The notes beneath the pieces are model-generated. The model ran no database searches, was not told the origin of the DNA, and saw only the letters and a list, made by a program, of their open reading frames with translations. Shown piece by piece: positions 11,884-24,170 of a DNA stretch of 64,000 nucleotides; within the stretch, counting starts at the first letter, position 1; every line of letters begins with the position of its first letter. This stretch comes from Impatiens glandulifera. Taxonomy: Eukaryota > Streptophyta > Magnoliopsida > Ericales > Balsaminaceae. The position numbers were made by a program, and so were the translations under genes. The stretch covers positions 88,708,846 to 88,772,845 of the forward strand of contig NC_061862.1 in assembly GCF_907164915.1 (NCBI RefSeq), written 5' to 3'.

Positions 11884-14800
11884 AGATGGTTGACTAAAAC
11901 TTCAGCATTAGTTAGTGAAGGAGGGTTTGTTTCATAATATTTCTATTTTAAATGAGATATTGGTTTTGATTTTATATATGTTTTATCTTTATATTAATAA
12001 ATAATTTTAAAATACATCATTTATTAATTTTTTTTTGTAATAAAGTCTGAAATATATCACTTTATTATATTAAAATTTAAACTATTTTATTTATTTTTAA
12101 TTTAAATATTTTTACTTTGTTTTTTAACTTTTTTTTAATTTATTTTTGTTAAACTTCTTTTTTATTAATATTTTTTTTATAAATAATAAATTATTTAAAA
12201 ATATTATTTATTATTTTTATTTAATAATATCATAATATTTTGTGTAAAAATATAACTACAAATAATATTATAAATTAAAATAATAAATATTTAAAACATG
12301 TCAAGATATTATGAAATAAACTAATTATTTTTTTTTGATAAATTGGAACCAATTCCTTTCTAAACTAAAACTTATTTTGTTTATTCATTCTCAAACTAAC
12401 CTACTTTTATCATTAAATTAAATTAGTTTCCTTTTTTTTCTTAATTAATTTATTTATTTACATTTAAACTATATATATATATATATTTAAAAATTTCATC
12501 CAATATTATATAAATAATAAAAATTTAAATATAAAGATAAAAACATTAAAAGAAAATACAATCCTTCAAAGTATTACCAAACTAAGTCAAATCTAGTTAA
12601 TAAACAATAATAAAAACATAAGTCAAAAATATTTATAAACAACCACCTAACATAAAATTTAGTGTTAACAATTTTAGAGATGCTCAAACAAATTTGAGAA
12701 AGAAGAAAATCAACTATGTCAAAACCAGCTTATTCAAATTGAGATGAATAACTAAAAAAATCATAATTTGTGGGATGTGCGACTAAAAAAGTTATAGTAG
12801 TCAACGATATCTTGAGTAAAATCCTCATTAATATAGAGAAAGATGATTGTAATAATTTTATTCATTATTAAATTATTATATTGTTATAATTAAGATATTT
12901 TAAATTTATTAATATTTATAAATTATTTATGAGAATGGTAAAATAAATATTTATTATATTATATAAATAATAATTAAATATATATATATATATATTAAAA
13001 TATAGATAATTAAATTTATAAAAACAATAATTTAAAATATATATCAAAATATAAATAATCAAATTTATAAAAATTATAATTTAAATATATAATATATAAA
13101 AATATAAAAAATCAAATTTATAAAAATTTGTTATTTAAATATAGATATAAAAATATAAATAATCAAATTTATAAAAATAACAATTTAAATATTTAAAAAA
13201 AATAATAATTTAAATATATATTTAACAATGAGTTTAAATATAAATAAAATAATTTTAAAAAAATGAATTTAACAGTAAAATAGATTAAATTTATGAAAAA
13301 TATATTAGTTTGAGAAATTAAACAATAAACTTGTTTTACGAATTGATTCGGTAAATTGGAAGAAATGGTAGTAATTATTTGTCTTCACATGTTTCAAAGA
13401 ATTTTTCTCATAATAACGATATTTTCATTTCATTTCTCAAAATATCTAAATTCTCTCTCTAAATCTATTAATATATCTACTAATTCTCATTCTTCCTCTA
13501 AACCTATTAATTATTGTTTCTTTTTTAATTTATTAATTATTTATATTTTATAAATATAAATAATGAAATTAATAATATTTAATTAAATAATTAAAATAAA
13601 ATAAATTTTTAAATATAATATATTAAAATAAAATAAATTATATGAATACTAAAATAAAATATATTAAAATAATACACACATTTACTTTATTTTATACCTA
13701 TAATATTTTAAAACTAAACTTACTCAATTAAATTATTTAAATAAATATTATAAACTAAAATAAAATATATTACATAAATATTAAAACAAAATACCTTATA
13801 TAAAAAATAAAATATATAAAAAATATTATATAAAACAAAATAACACAATAATTTGTATATGGTGGTTCATTTCAGTTTGAATATGCAAATTTGGATCCAT
13901 TTCAACCCTTTTATTCTTCATATCTTTAATCAGAAATGAAACACAATAATTTTTCTGAGATATGGATGAAGTAAATGAAATAGAATCACTTTGAGGTTAT
14001 ATGAAATGAAGCATAACTTTGTAAATATTAAAAGTATTAATAGAATTTGTATTAAATTTATTAAAATTTTATTTTACATTTTCTATATTTAATCGTATAT
14101 AATTTTAATTTTAAATATATCAAATTTAAATCAAAACTATTACTTTATTTAATTTTATTTTTAACATAATAATAATTATTTTTTATATAAATTTATTTTC
14201 ACATTAAATTTAAATTTTGCATTAAACATATTTTTATTAAATTTAAATTTTCCTTTAACATATTTTACATTAAATTATTTTGTTTTTTAATCATATATTT
14301 TTTAAGAATATATTATTTTTAAGTATTCTTATTATTTTTATAAATAATTTTAAATTAAACATATTTTTATATTTAATTCATAAATACATTTTTATATTTT
14401 GCAAACATATTTTTTATTAAACTTATACAAATTATATTTTTCAAATTAATCTAATATAATTTAAATTTTACATTTAACTTATTTTTATTAAATTTAAATT
14501 TGATTTAAACATATTTAATACAAATTTTACATTAAATTTTATTTAGATTTCCTTATATATTTCTTATATTAAAAATAATATTTATTTGTTAAACAATCTT
14601 ATAATGTTTATAAATAATTTAAAATTTTGACTTATATTTAAATTTATTATTAATCATAACAATATTCATTTTTTTATTGCTAATTAAATTAAAATTGATT
14701 TGTTTTGATTCTATTTTTGATGACATGAGAGACCAAAGTACTAACATTCATAATACCCATATACTTAGGTAGCGTTTTCGCATCCTGCCAATATGCTTGT

Positions 14801-15100
14801 TTTAACGGAGATTTCCTATTTATTTTTTTTGGGAGAAAGGTTAATATTATTTCATTAAAAATTCTAAAGTGGGAGGATAAATAATTAAAACTAGATAAAT
14901 CTTAGTTATGATTAAAGGATAATAATCAAAAGACCCTAAAAAATGATTAATAGCATTCACAAAAAGAAATAACAGAGATTACAAATGAAAAGAATAAAAT
15001 CAAAAACATATCATAACCGCCCAATCAGGGTGTTTATTTCCATATAAACCTGTTGCGTCATAATGCTTTCTTCCCTTCGTCTTGCGATGTAAGGAGATTG
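11884..15100. other. AT-rich gene-free region
   Basis: Long poly-A/T stretches and (AT)n runs (about 12470-12485 and 12975-12995) are present. The part near 12800-13200 (ATTTATTAATATTTATAAATTATTTATG and tandem ATAAATAATCAAATTTATAAAAAT units) resembles 27520-27870. Short frames such as the one at 13356-13553 are not supported as genes. Confidence 0.6.
14020..14690 (-). repeat. Inverted copy of the AT-rich block seen at about 20.4-21.2 kb
   Basis: Read on the minus strand, this stretch matches the end of the AT-rich block before 21200. The shared order is the ATTAAATAAAGTAATAGTTTTGATT segment, then TTTGATGTATTTAAAATTTAAATTATAT, then AAGATTTTAATAAATCTAATACAAA. The copy is therefore inverted relative to the blocks at 18.3-21.4, 33.1-36.2 and 36.8-39.8 kb. 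Confidence 0.6.
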
Positions 15101-15186
15101 AATTGAAGAAGATGGTGAGACTAGCTTATTCCCATTGTGTAATATTTCTTTGTACGAACCTGTGCTAATTTGATAGAAATAGTTCA

Positions 15187-15540
15187 TTTCAGGACTTTAA
15201 GGTTCTTAACTTTGTTATCCTCTAATTGAATTTTAGGATTCTTACTTTTGTTTCCTTCAACATCAGCATTGGTATCCTCTACATCAGCCTTGATATCCTC
15301 TGATTCAGCTTGATTAGTCTGAGTATTTTCCTCCCTAGTTTCCTCTACTACAGCTTGAATTGTTTAATAATCAACTTTCTTCTTCTTCCTCAACCTTTGT
15401 TTCATTACAACATGTATCATCTTCTTAATTAAAGTCTCTTTTACCCTCTTTCTTTCAATCACATTGCTTTCTTCCTTTTCAGAGTCCTCCTTAACTTCAA
15501 CTTCCTCCACATTTTGTTCTTTGATGTTAAACTAATTTGT
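15187..15540 (-). pseudogene. Relic of a Glu/Lys-rich coding region, family unknown
   Basis: On the minus strand one frame runs for about 115 codons with only one internal stop (TAA after RKKKVDY). It reads as charged repeats such as QNVEEVEVKEDSEKEESNV and AESEDIKADVEDTNADVEG, ending at TGA. Composition (E, K, D, N) and the repeated EDxxADVE pattern look like coding sequence rather than random AT-rich DNA. A further stop lies just upstream of QNVEE. I do not recognise the family. It may be the disordered part of a larger decayed gene. Confidence 0.35.
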
Positions 15541-15853
15541 TTTATTTTTTTTTTGTATTTTTTCTTCCTGACCTTTCAGTATTCTCTATATGAATTAATA
15601 ATAAATTTAAATTTAAGTCAAAATTTTAAATTATTTATAAACATTATAAGTGTTAGGTAAACATAGGTAATTAATTATTATTATTAATTAACTATTAAAT
15701 AAGAACTTAATTAAGTTAATTCTGTGCAGATGAAAGAAAACCGAAAGAAAAGTTGATCGGTACTTTATCAAATCGGCTCAGTTTTCTACTTCAACACTTA
15801 AGGAATTCAATTATCTCATTTATCGGTAATATGCACATCGGTCTCAGTAGAAT

Positions 15854-15985
15854 CGGCAAAAAGCGTAACCGATAGTGAAAAATATCGGTTCGGCAAGAAG
15901 CGTAACCGGTAGTGAAAAATATGGGTTCGACAAGAAGCGTAACCAGTAGTGAAAAATATCGGTTCGGCAAGAAGCGTAATCGATA
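15854..15985 (+). repeat. 37-bp minisatellite, about 3.5 copies
   Basis: Units begin at 15854, 15891, 15928 and 15965, exactly 37 bases apart. The core is CGGCAAGAAGCGTAACCGG followed by TAGTGAAAAATATCGGTT. It directly abuts the 26-bp array to the right and shares the CGGTA motif with it. Confidence 0.85.
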
Positions 15986-16350
15986 ACTGATGTCGATTTC
16001 CCAGATCGGTAGCAGACATCGGTTTCCCAGATTGGTAGCAGACATCGGTTTCCAAGATCAATAGCAGATGTCGGTTTCCCAGATCGGTAGCAGACATCGG
16101 TTTCCTAGATCGGTAGCAGATGTCGGTTTCTCAAATCGGTAGCAGACATCACTTTCCCAGATCGGTAACAGATGTCGGTTTCACAGATCGGTAGCAGATA
16201 TCAGTTTCCCAGATCGGTAGAAGACATCAGTTTCCCATATCGGTAGCAGATGTCGGTTTCCCAAATCGATAGCAAACGTCGGTTTCCCAGATCGGTAGCA
16301 AATGTCAGTTTCCCGAAGAAACATAACCGGTAGTAGACATCGGGTTCCAG
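15986..16350 (+). repeat. 26-bp minisatellite, about 14 copies
   Basis: Units of 26 bases follow CGGTTTCCCAGATCGGTAGC then AGACAT or AGATGT, for example starting at 16020, 16046 and 16072. Copies differ by point changes. The last copies degenerate near 16320-16430, where the AAGAAACATAACCGGTAG type of the neighbouring array reappears. The array is far more GC-rich than its surroundings. Frames on the minus strand across it are by-products of the repeat. Confidence 0.85.
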
Positions 16351-16682
16351 GAAGCGCATCCGGTAGCAAATGAAATCGGTTTTACTGCCTCTCAAAACAC
16401 TAATACAATTCCGGTAGCGGTAGAAATCAGCTTTATGCTACATTATGATTTTATTTATGTTTTGGTGCAAGTTAGAGGAATACCTTTTGATTCACCTTCA
16501 TGATATGAGATTAATACTTTTTAACATACAAAACATAAAGGTGTCAATAGTTGTATATTAAAAAGAAAGTAAATAAATACATCAAGTTACAACCATTCAA
16601 TAGATTGTGAGTATAAAAAAATTATGTCAATGCAATAAAAGAGAGAGCATCATATAATCAAGTTAATCTTACATCATTCAAT

Positions 16683-16922
16683 TTAAGTAAATTGTTCTAC
16701 CCTCTCAAATTCAAAACTCCAATCATTAGCACCATATTGTCTCTCCAAAGACAGCCAAATAATTTGAATCACCATGATATATTCTGTGTTGAACAAATTT
16801 GTCAAACCAAACATTAACTTCCTTAGGACCAACTCTCTAAATAATTTGATAGTCATTTCAATATCCCTCCAATTCACAGAATCTCTCAATGGGAGGACCT
16901 TTAGCTTTGAAATTTCTACCAA
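16683..16922 (-). other. Unrecognised reading frame, possible exon relic
   Basis: The frame is open for 79 residues and contains segments such as LRDSVNWRDIEMTIKLF and SLERQYGANDWSFEFER that look protein-like in composition. Just upstream on the minus strand is a possible acceptor (ttacttgttag), and the frame ends in TAA. An overlapping frame also has a plausible composition but carries stops. It lies in a sequence related to the duplicated segment at 21.5-22 kb (both contain ATCATGAAGGTGAATCAAA or close variants). I cannot assign a family. Confidence 0.25.
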
Positions 16923-17890
16923 TTTTACCTAACAAGTAACTTTCTACATATGAATTTGCTAATAATAAAAATGTATAGAAATTGTAAAATATAAACCAAG
17001 ATAGAACTATAGTTTGGAATGAACATGACACTTTATCTTTGTATGCTAAAAGTATAAACTAAAAAGAAATGTATCAATAGTTTCAAAATTTAGATTTCAT
17101 AGAGAATAAGGAGCGCAATCTGTGCATTAATGAATTCTTTGCTTTTATCGGCAAAGAAATATATAATCTATTATGCATGCTGCTACGATCACGTATACTG
17201 CGTTGTATGTCACCTTGTTAGAAGCTCAAAACTGGAAAAGAGAAGAGATGAAAAAGAACTCCAGCTTGACTGTCATTAAAAAATTAATGTATAAAATTTA
17301 CTAAAAACCCTTTGAATGATGGCACTCCTAAAACACAACCATATAACTTTTTCATCACACTAATATTCAAAAGTGTGAAACAATATCGTGATAAATGTTT
17401 CAAAACAATTTATCAAATTCCAACAAGATCAAAAAACTTGAAAATAAATTTCAAGTTTTAATTAGGTCTACCTTACCATATAAAAATAACTTAAGCGAAT
17501 GCAGAAGCCTTCACATGGAGAGTTACCATCCAATTGTGGTTTCAAAGGTCCATTAACATTCAATATATAGCCAATAATTGGAATGTTTGATGCTGATTGT
17601 CAGTCTATTCTGATCAGCATAGTGAAAACTCCTAATGCATTTTAATCCCTGATAATCAAAGTCATACATGTCAAAAATAACTTCAAAAATATTTATTGAT
17701 TAAAGATCATAGAAAGATAAGACGAGACATGGGTAATAGTAGGTAGAAGATGATGACCAAGTTTCTATCCAAATAAAGAATTTAGAGGATCATAAGTGAA
17801 TTTAGAGGATCATAAGTGATTTTGTAGAAGTTACCATCAAATCTAACGGTTGATTAGATCATATAAAAATAATCAATCAATAATTTTTAC

Positions 17891-18063
17891 CTGTCAATTC
17901 GATCCAATACATTTTTCAATAACATTATCATAACTGGAATATCTCTAAATTTGGAAGAACCCTGCAAATTTAAGAAAAAAAATAGTTTCTATTTCTCTTT
18001 CTGTTCAAAATTTTAGACAACAAACATTACCTTGATCTTCTTGAGAAGTTCGTAAACGGACAT
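17891..18063 (-). pseudogene. Type-A response regulator (cytokinin signalling) fragment, copy 1
   Basis: Two exon pieces are visible. 18063-18031 reads MSVYELLKKIK before a good donor (gtaatg). 17961-17891 reads GSSKFRDIPVMIMLLKNV then LDRIDR, between a tttgcag acceptor and a gtaaaa donor. In plant type-A ARR receiver domains the corresponding stretch is ...GYELLKKIK then a short S-rich turn, F-R-E-I-P-V-V-I-M-S-S-E-N-(V/I)-L-x-R-I-D-R, with an intron at this position. Here the conserved MSS has become MLL. The N-terminal aspartate pair and the C-terminal KPVK lysine are not found nearby. It is therefore a captured, non-functional receiver-domain fragment. Confidence 0.75.
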
Positions 18064-18299
18064 TCCGGACAACAAACTTCACCTTAGTATTGATCCTACT
18101 AAATTATCGCTTCTTGAATTTATTTAAATCGTTTCATCCGTTACGTGATTATGTGCATTCTCGGACCTTCACTATTATTGTAATATGAAAATTCCTCGTA
18201 CCTCTACTTACACAATATTCTTGGAGATTACCTAAAGATCTCCTTTTAATTGTTTTGAATCTTTTGCATTATCAAGCACAAAATGACAATGTGTTCGAA

Positions 18300-21200
18300 T
18301 TTTGATCTTTTTTTTCTCAAATATTGGTTTGTTATTTAATACTAATACAAAATTTAAATTTAATAAAAATATACAAAATATAAAATAATAAAATATTTAT
18401 AATATAAAAAATATAAAAATATAAAAATTAAATAAATTTTAATGCAAAATATGTGTTTAATAGAGTTAATATAAATTTAAATTAAAGGAAAATAGGTTAA
18501 TTAAAAATTTAAATTATATTATATCAAATAGAAATAATACAATTTTTTAAGTTTAATGCAAAATATAATTTTTTTTTTACGATTTAATAATAAATACAAA
18601 TTTAAATCAAATATATTTATAAATATTGTAAAATTATTTTAAAAATAAATAATATTCTTAATATAAGAAATATATAAGTACAAATTTAAATAAAAAATAT
18701 GTTTCTAATGAGCTTAATCTAAATTTAAATTTAATGAAAGTAAGTTCAATACAAAATTTAAATTATATTAGATTAAATAGAAAAAATTTAAAATATAATA
18801 AGTTTAAATTTAAATTTAATGAAAATACATTTAATGTAAAATATAAAAATGTGTTTATGAATTAATGATATATATTAGTTTAATTAAAATTATATTAAAA
18901 AAGTTCTTAATAAAATGATGTATAAGTAAAACACTAAATAAAATTTAATTCAATTTTTTTTTTGAAATATTAATAAAAATTTAAATTTAATTAAAATCAA
19001 TTTAATGCAAAATTTAAATTTAATAAAATTTAAATTATATTAGATTAAGTTAAATAAATTTAATGTAAACTTTAATTTTATAAAAATATAAAAGTGTGTT
19101 TGTGAATTAAAAATATAATAAAAGTTTAATTAAAATTTAAAATTATTTATAAAATTATAAAAATATTTACAAAAACAAGTAATATTTTTAATAAAATATA
19201 TAAATAAGTAAAAACCTAAATAAAACTTAATGGATTTTTTTTATTAAGTTCGATTGAAATTTTAAATTTAAATTATATTTGATTACAGAAAAAATAAATA
19301 TTAAAAAATTTAAACTAAAGTTAAATTTAAATTATATTATATTTTTAGAAAACATGTAATTTTAATAAGTTTAATGCAAATTTAAATTTAATTAAATATA
19401 TTTAATGTAAAATATAAAATTTATTTATGAATTAATAATAAATTTAAATTTAAGTCAAAATTTTAAATTATTTTTAAACATTATAAGAATATTTTAAAAA
19501 TAATATATTATTTAAAAAAAATATTATTTTTAATATAAGAAATATATAAATGAATCTAAATAAAATTTAATGTAAAATTTATTTTAAATATGTTTAATTT
19601 AAATGAAAATTTAATAAAAATAGGTTTATTAAAAAATTAAATTATATTAGATTAAATAGAAATAATAACATTTTTATAATTTCAATGTGAAATATAAAAG
19701 TTTGTTTAAGATTTAATGATAAATATAAATTTAATTCAAAATTATTTATAAAAATAATAAAAATATTTAAAAAATAAATAATATTCTTAATATAAAAAAT
19801 ATATAAGTAAAAATCTAAATAAAAATTACAAAATATATTTTTAATAAACTTCATACAATTTCAAATTTAATGAAAGTAAGTTTAATAAAAAAAATTAAAT
19901 TATATTTGATTAAATAAAAAAATATTAAAATTTTAATAAATTTTAATTTTAATTTAATGAAAATACATTTAATACAAAATATAAAAATGTGTTTGTTAAT
20001 TAATGATAAATACTAGTCTAATAAAATTTGTAATTATTTATAAATATTATTAGAATATTTAATATTTTTTTATATAAGTAAAAAATTAAATAAAATTTAA
20101 TTCAAAATATGGTTTTAAATTATATTTGACTAAATACAAAAAAAATAAATTAATTTTAATAAATTTAATTTAAAATGTAATTTTATTAAAATATAAAAGT
20201 GTGTTTATAAATTAAAAATATAAAAAATTAATTAATTGAAATTTAAAAATTATTTTTAAAAATTATAAAAATATTTTAAAAACAAATAATATTATTAATA
20301 TCAGAAATATATAAGTAAAAAACTAAATAAATATAATGAAAAAATTTAGTTTAATGCACATTTTAAAATTAAATAATTTATATTATAGGAAAAATAAAAT
20401 TATCAAAAGTTTTAAATAAATAAATTTAAATTATATTATATTTATAGAAAAAAAGAAATTTTAATAAGTATAATTAAAATTTAAATTTAATTAAATACTT
20501 TTAATATAAAATATAAAATTTATTTAAGAATTAAAAATAAATTTAAATTTAAGTCAAAATTTTAAATTATTTATAAAAATTATAAGATTATTAGCAAATA
20601 AACATTATTTTAATATAAGAAATATATAAGTAATGTAAATAAAATTTAATGTAAAATCTATTTTAAATAGGTTTAATGCAAATATAAATTTAATAAAAAT
20701 AAGTTAAATGTAAAATTTAAATTATATTATATTAAATTGAAAAAATAAAATTTTTATAAGTTTAATGAAAAATATAAAAATTTGTTTATGAATTAAATAT
20801 AAAAATAAGTTTAATTTAAAATTATTTATAAAAATAATAAGAATATTTAAAAAAAAAAATATTCTTCAAAAATATATAAGTATAAAAATAAAATATTTGA
20901 TATAAAATATGTTAAATAAAAATTTAATATAAAATATGTAAAATGAAAATTTTAATTTCATAAAAATATGTTTAATGCAAAATTTAAATTTAATTTTAAA
21001 TTTAATGAGAAAATAAATTTATATTAAAAATAATAATTATTATGTTACAAATAAAATTAAATAAAGTAATAGTTTTGATTTAAATTTGATGTATTTAAAA
21101 TTTAAATTATATATGATTAAAAAGAAAAAATGTAAAATAAGATTTTAATAAATCTAATACAAACTCTATTAATAAAATATTTACAAAGTTAAAATAAAAC

Positions 21201-21400
21201 AAAGAATATATCATATAAGTTTATTTATTTTCAAACTAAACTAAACTAAACATGGATTATTTAAATTTGAAATTTTATAATTCTTACATCTAAAAATAAA
21301 TATCATACATCTAAAAATAAACCAAAATGCATAAAGACATCCATATAAAATAAAAATATAATAATATAAATTTAAGTAAGATGAAAAGAAAACTTACTTA
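18300..21400 (+). repeat. AT-rich satellite-like block, copy 1
   Basis: Built from degenerate units of roughly 250-350 bases, each carrying a version of AATATAAGAAATATATAAGT followed by AATCTAAATAAAATTTAATG (for example near 18660, 19541, 19790, 20300 and 20614). The same blocks in the same order follow the response-regulator fragments at 33110-36250 and 36790-39830. No gene is visible. Confidence 0.75.
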
Positions 21401-22093
21401 AACTCATAAATACTGATATATAATGAATGATAATTCTAAAAATATCCTGCAATTAAAATATAATTTATAATGTTATTCAAACAATTATAATTAATAAACA
21501 CATTGAAAAAAATAAATATAACTATTATACATGTATGGACCAACAAACGACTCTTCCCCATGGCAGAAATATCGGATATATTTAAGTCTCTCATTTGATT
21601 CACTTTCATGATATTAGATTGATCATGTTTAAACCTACAAATTTTACTTAATGAGAGACATAACTAGATATGGAAACTCAAATACATGAATTGACATATT
21701 TAAAAAAATGATTCAAATAGTAAATGTACTAGGAAAGTAATGCAATATTGACTCTAATCAAAAGTTGAGAGTTGCAATCACAACATCTTCATGTTACTAT
21801 CTAAAGCAACATATTACATCATTCAATTCTTTAAACAATAAGATCAGAACTACATAAAAAAAAAGTGTACTTAAGAGCATATTTGCCTCTAAAGTTATTT
21901 GATCGTAGTGTATTTGCATTTGAACTATTTAAAGGGCAAGATTGTCCATACAATTTTTAAATTGGGAGTAAATTAGTACTCATGACCAATGCCATCAATT
22001 CTGCGCCATTAATTATTTCATAAAAATAAATAAACATTAAACAACATCACACATTTTATATTTGACAAAATTATCAGAAATAGGATAAGCAAC

Positions 22094-22369
22094 CTACCAC
22101 CTATATCTGATTTGCTCCAGATTTATAAAGTTTGTGGGGAATTGCTTGTTAATAAGGGTAGAACAACTCCATTTAAAGAACATCTGCAACACATGCAATA
22201 TATATATATATATATTTATATTATCCAAGGAGAAAAAGGTTGATAAAGAAAACATAAAGGGCTCATCCTGGATAAGATTGTCTTGTTTAAGGAAGATCTC
22301 CCTAAGCATACTTTGACCACATGAATTATACTTGAAAACGATGAAAAATACTCTTATCCGTGTGAACAT
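22094..22369 (-). other. Exon-like stretches of unknown gene in duplicated segment
   Basis: One minus-strand frame reads ...NSCGQSMLREIFLKQDNL before a point that is a good GT donor in the other copies (GGTGAGTCC near 40720 and 41918) but GATGAGCC here. Further on, after tgttgcag, it reads MFFKWSCSTLINKQFPTNFI to a GTAGGT donor near 22095. Conserved splice-like borders suggest former exons. I do not recognise the protein, and chance is not excluded. Confidence 0.25.
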
Positions 22370-22703
22370 CTAAGAGATGAACATGAAAAATATATATTAT
22401 CAATGATCCTAATATCATGATAAACAGAGAACATAGATAATGATGTTCCACTACCCAATCTAAGATTTCTAATTACACCACATTTCCCGGTTAGTGTTCT
22501 CAAGTATCAACAATGCTTGAGTTTTGATCTCAAGATTAGAGAAGAATTACAAATTAGATTATCAATCTAGAGTTATCGTAAATGAAATCTCTTAGCCGCT
22601 CTGCTCCGAACTTGGAACGTATAGATCGACATCAGTAATAGTATAATCAGATTACTTCTACTTATGCGCAACCGCCGTCACTTTTAGGGTATCATCATGA
22701 TTA

Positions 22704-23260
22704 TCAGTAATTGATGATCAGTTGGATTTTGAAAAAAACAATTGTTGATCGTGGCGGTTCCAGGTGAAAACGGTATGCAAGGAACATTATTTGCCCAAAA
22801 GCATAGTAAACAATACAAATGTAAAAGAGTAGAACAGAAGGAACCAAAAGCAGTAGAGGGATGATATCGATCCATAGTTGTGAATACTCCCACAGTCAAG
22901 AGTCCTCCGAGTTTAATCTGAACCATAATAATCAACGCAAACATCAGACATATGCACCCCGAAATCGAACCGACTGCCGAGACCATATACCCAATCCGAA
23001 GAGCAATTCTGTTAATATGTGCAACATCGATCGTAAAGATCCTCCGGTGATTGTTATTAACAGGTTTGACCATACGAATGACCTGCTTCAACCCCAACGG
23101 AATGATGCTGGAGAAGAGGAAAAAGCCGAAGGAATAGACATGGTAGACGACTAGATCCTCGACAATTTTCAAGGTGGAACGCAACTTGGATCGTCGATGA
23201 AGTCGACATTTGGTTGCCGGCCAATGAAGACTGTTATATATGGTGAAGAGATAGTTCATT
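22704..23260 (-). pseudogene. MEE60-like small membrane protein, pseudogene copy 1
   Basis: The minus strand encodes most of a plant membrane protein: YHVYSFGFFLFSSIIPLGLK (helix), IGYMVSAVGSISGCICLM continuing into an LIIMVQIKLG helix, then a C-terminal helix with PLLLLVPSVLLFY. The order and motifs (SFxFFLFSS, SAVGSxxGC, QIxLG, DCGS, a last hydrophobic helix) match the Arabidopsis MEE60-type family as I remember it. The stretch after QIKLG changes frame twice before the last helix, and the N-terminus is also out of frame. The gene is therefore dead. Biochemical function of the family is unknown to me. Confidence 0.6.
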
Positions 23261-23451
23261 GGATTTTAATTCAACATGATCTTATAAATTTCCTTAAAGA
23301 TTTACTTTTTAATTGTCTAGAATATTCTGTTAATATTTACTTTTTAATTGTCTTGGATTTTGGGAATTTTTCTGTCATTTGTTTTATCGGCACCTTCCCT
23401 GAGGTTGATTGACAATATTTGATATTTTTCCACGTATCTCAACACACGTCA

Positions 23452-23508
23452 AATTTCAAATTTCAAATTTCAAATTTCAAATTTCAAACTTCAAACTTCA
23501 AACTGAAC
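23452..23508 (+). repeat. (CAAATTT)n microsatellite
   Basis: About eight heptamer units, CAAATTT then CAAACTT. The second copy of the segment (43074-43100) has only three or four units, so repeat number changed after duplication. Confidence 0.85.
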
Positions 23509-23662
23509 ATTATATTATTATTATATTATATATATTTATATATCAATATTTTTAAAATATTTAAATTTAATATATATATATAATAAATAAAATATATTAT
23601 ATAAGTTTTTCTTATAATTTCAATTTTTTAATTTATTAGATTAAGTTATATAATACTAATAA

Positions 23663-23702
<40 letters not shown>

Positions 23703-24170
23703 TTTTCTTATATATAAAGAAAACTAATAAAAAAATATAATATTTGTTTAAGGTTTATTTTTATATATAAAGAAATACATTAAATTGAACAAATTTTAAA
23801 ATTAAATATATTTTACTTAATTTAATTCTAATTCACTTAAATAATCATTAATAAGCTTAATTTAATCCTCAATATTTTCAATATCAATTGCTTATCATTT
23901 ACCCGTTCATTTTCTTAAGGAAATCAAAAGGTATATTAAATTCCCCTAATCAAGTTATTTTTTTTATTTCTTAAATTTTAGATTCTACCTCCTTTATCCA
24001 AATTATCTTTAAATCATGAAAACTTTTCAATTTGATTCAACTACCTCTTTACTAAACCATTTAACTCCATATTTAAATTAAATCCCAAATAAATTGTAAT
24101 CACATTCTTAAAATTAAATTATCATATTTATTAAATTATTCGGAGTGAATACTCGAACACATGACCTTAA

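Larger units (their letters stand above)
21400..23450. repeat. Duplicated segment, copy 1 (holds MEE60-like pseudogene)
   Basis: This low-repeat segment recurs almost unchanged at 39830-40783 and again, with more changes, at 41000-43070. Landmarks are ATGTATGGACCAACAAACGA (21534), CACTTTCATGATAT and the TATATATATA run before TTTATATTATCCAAGG. It carries the membrane-protein pseudogene on the minus strand and two further exon-like stretches of unknown origin. Confidence 0.8.

Noticed and set aside
15040..15180. CCAAT, TATA-like and ATG run on the plus strand suggesting a small gene
   Set aside because: The frame after the ATG closes within about 17 codons, and no downstream exon could be recognised.
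15986..16350. CRISPR-like regular repeat array
   Set aside because: It is a directly abutting 26-bp tandem repeat with no unique spacers, in a plant genome.
15791..16395. Minus-strand frames with LGNRHLL and ATDLGNR peptide repeats
   Set aside because: These are translations of the 26-bp and 37-bp minisatellites.
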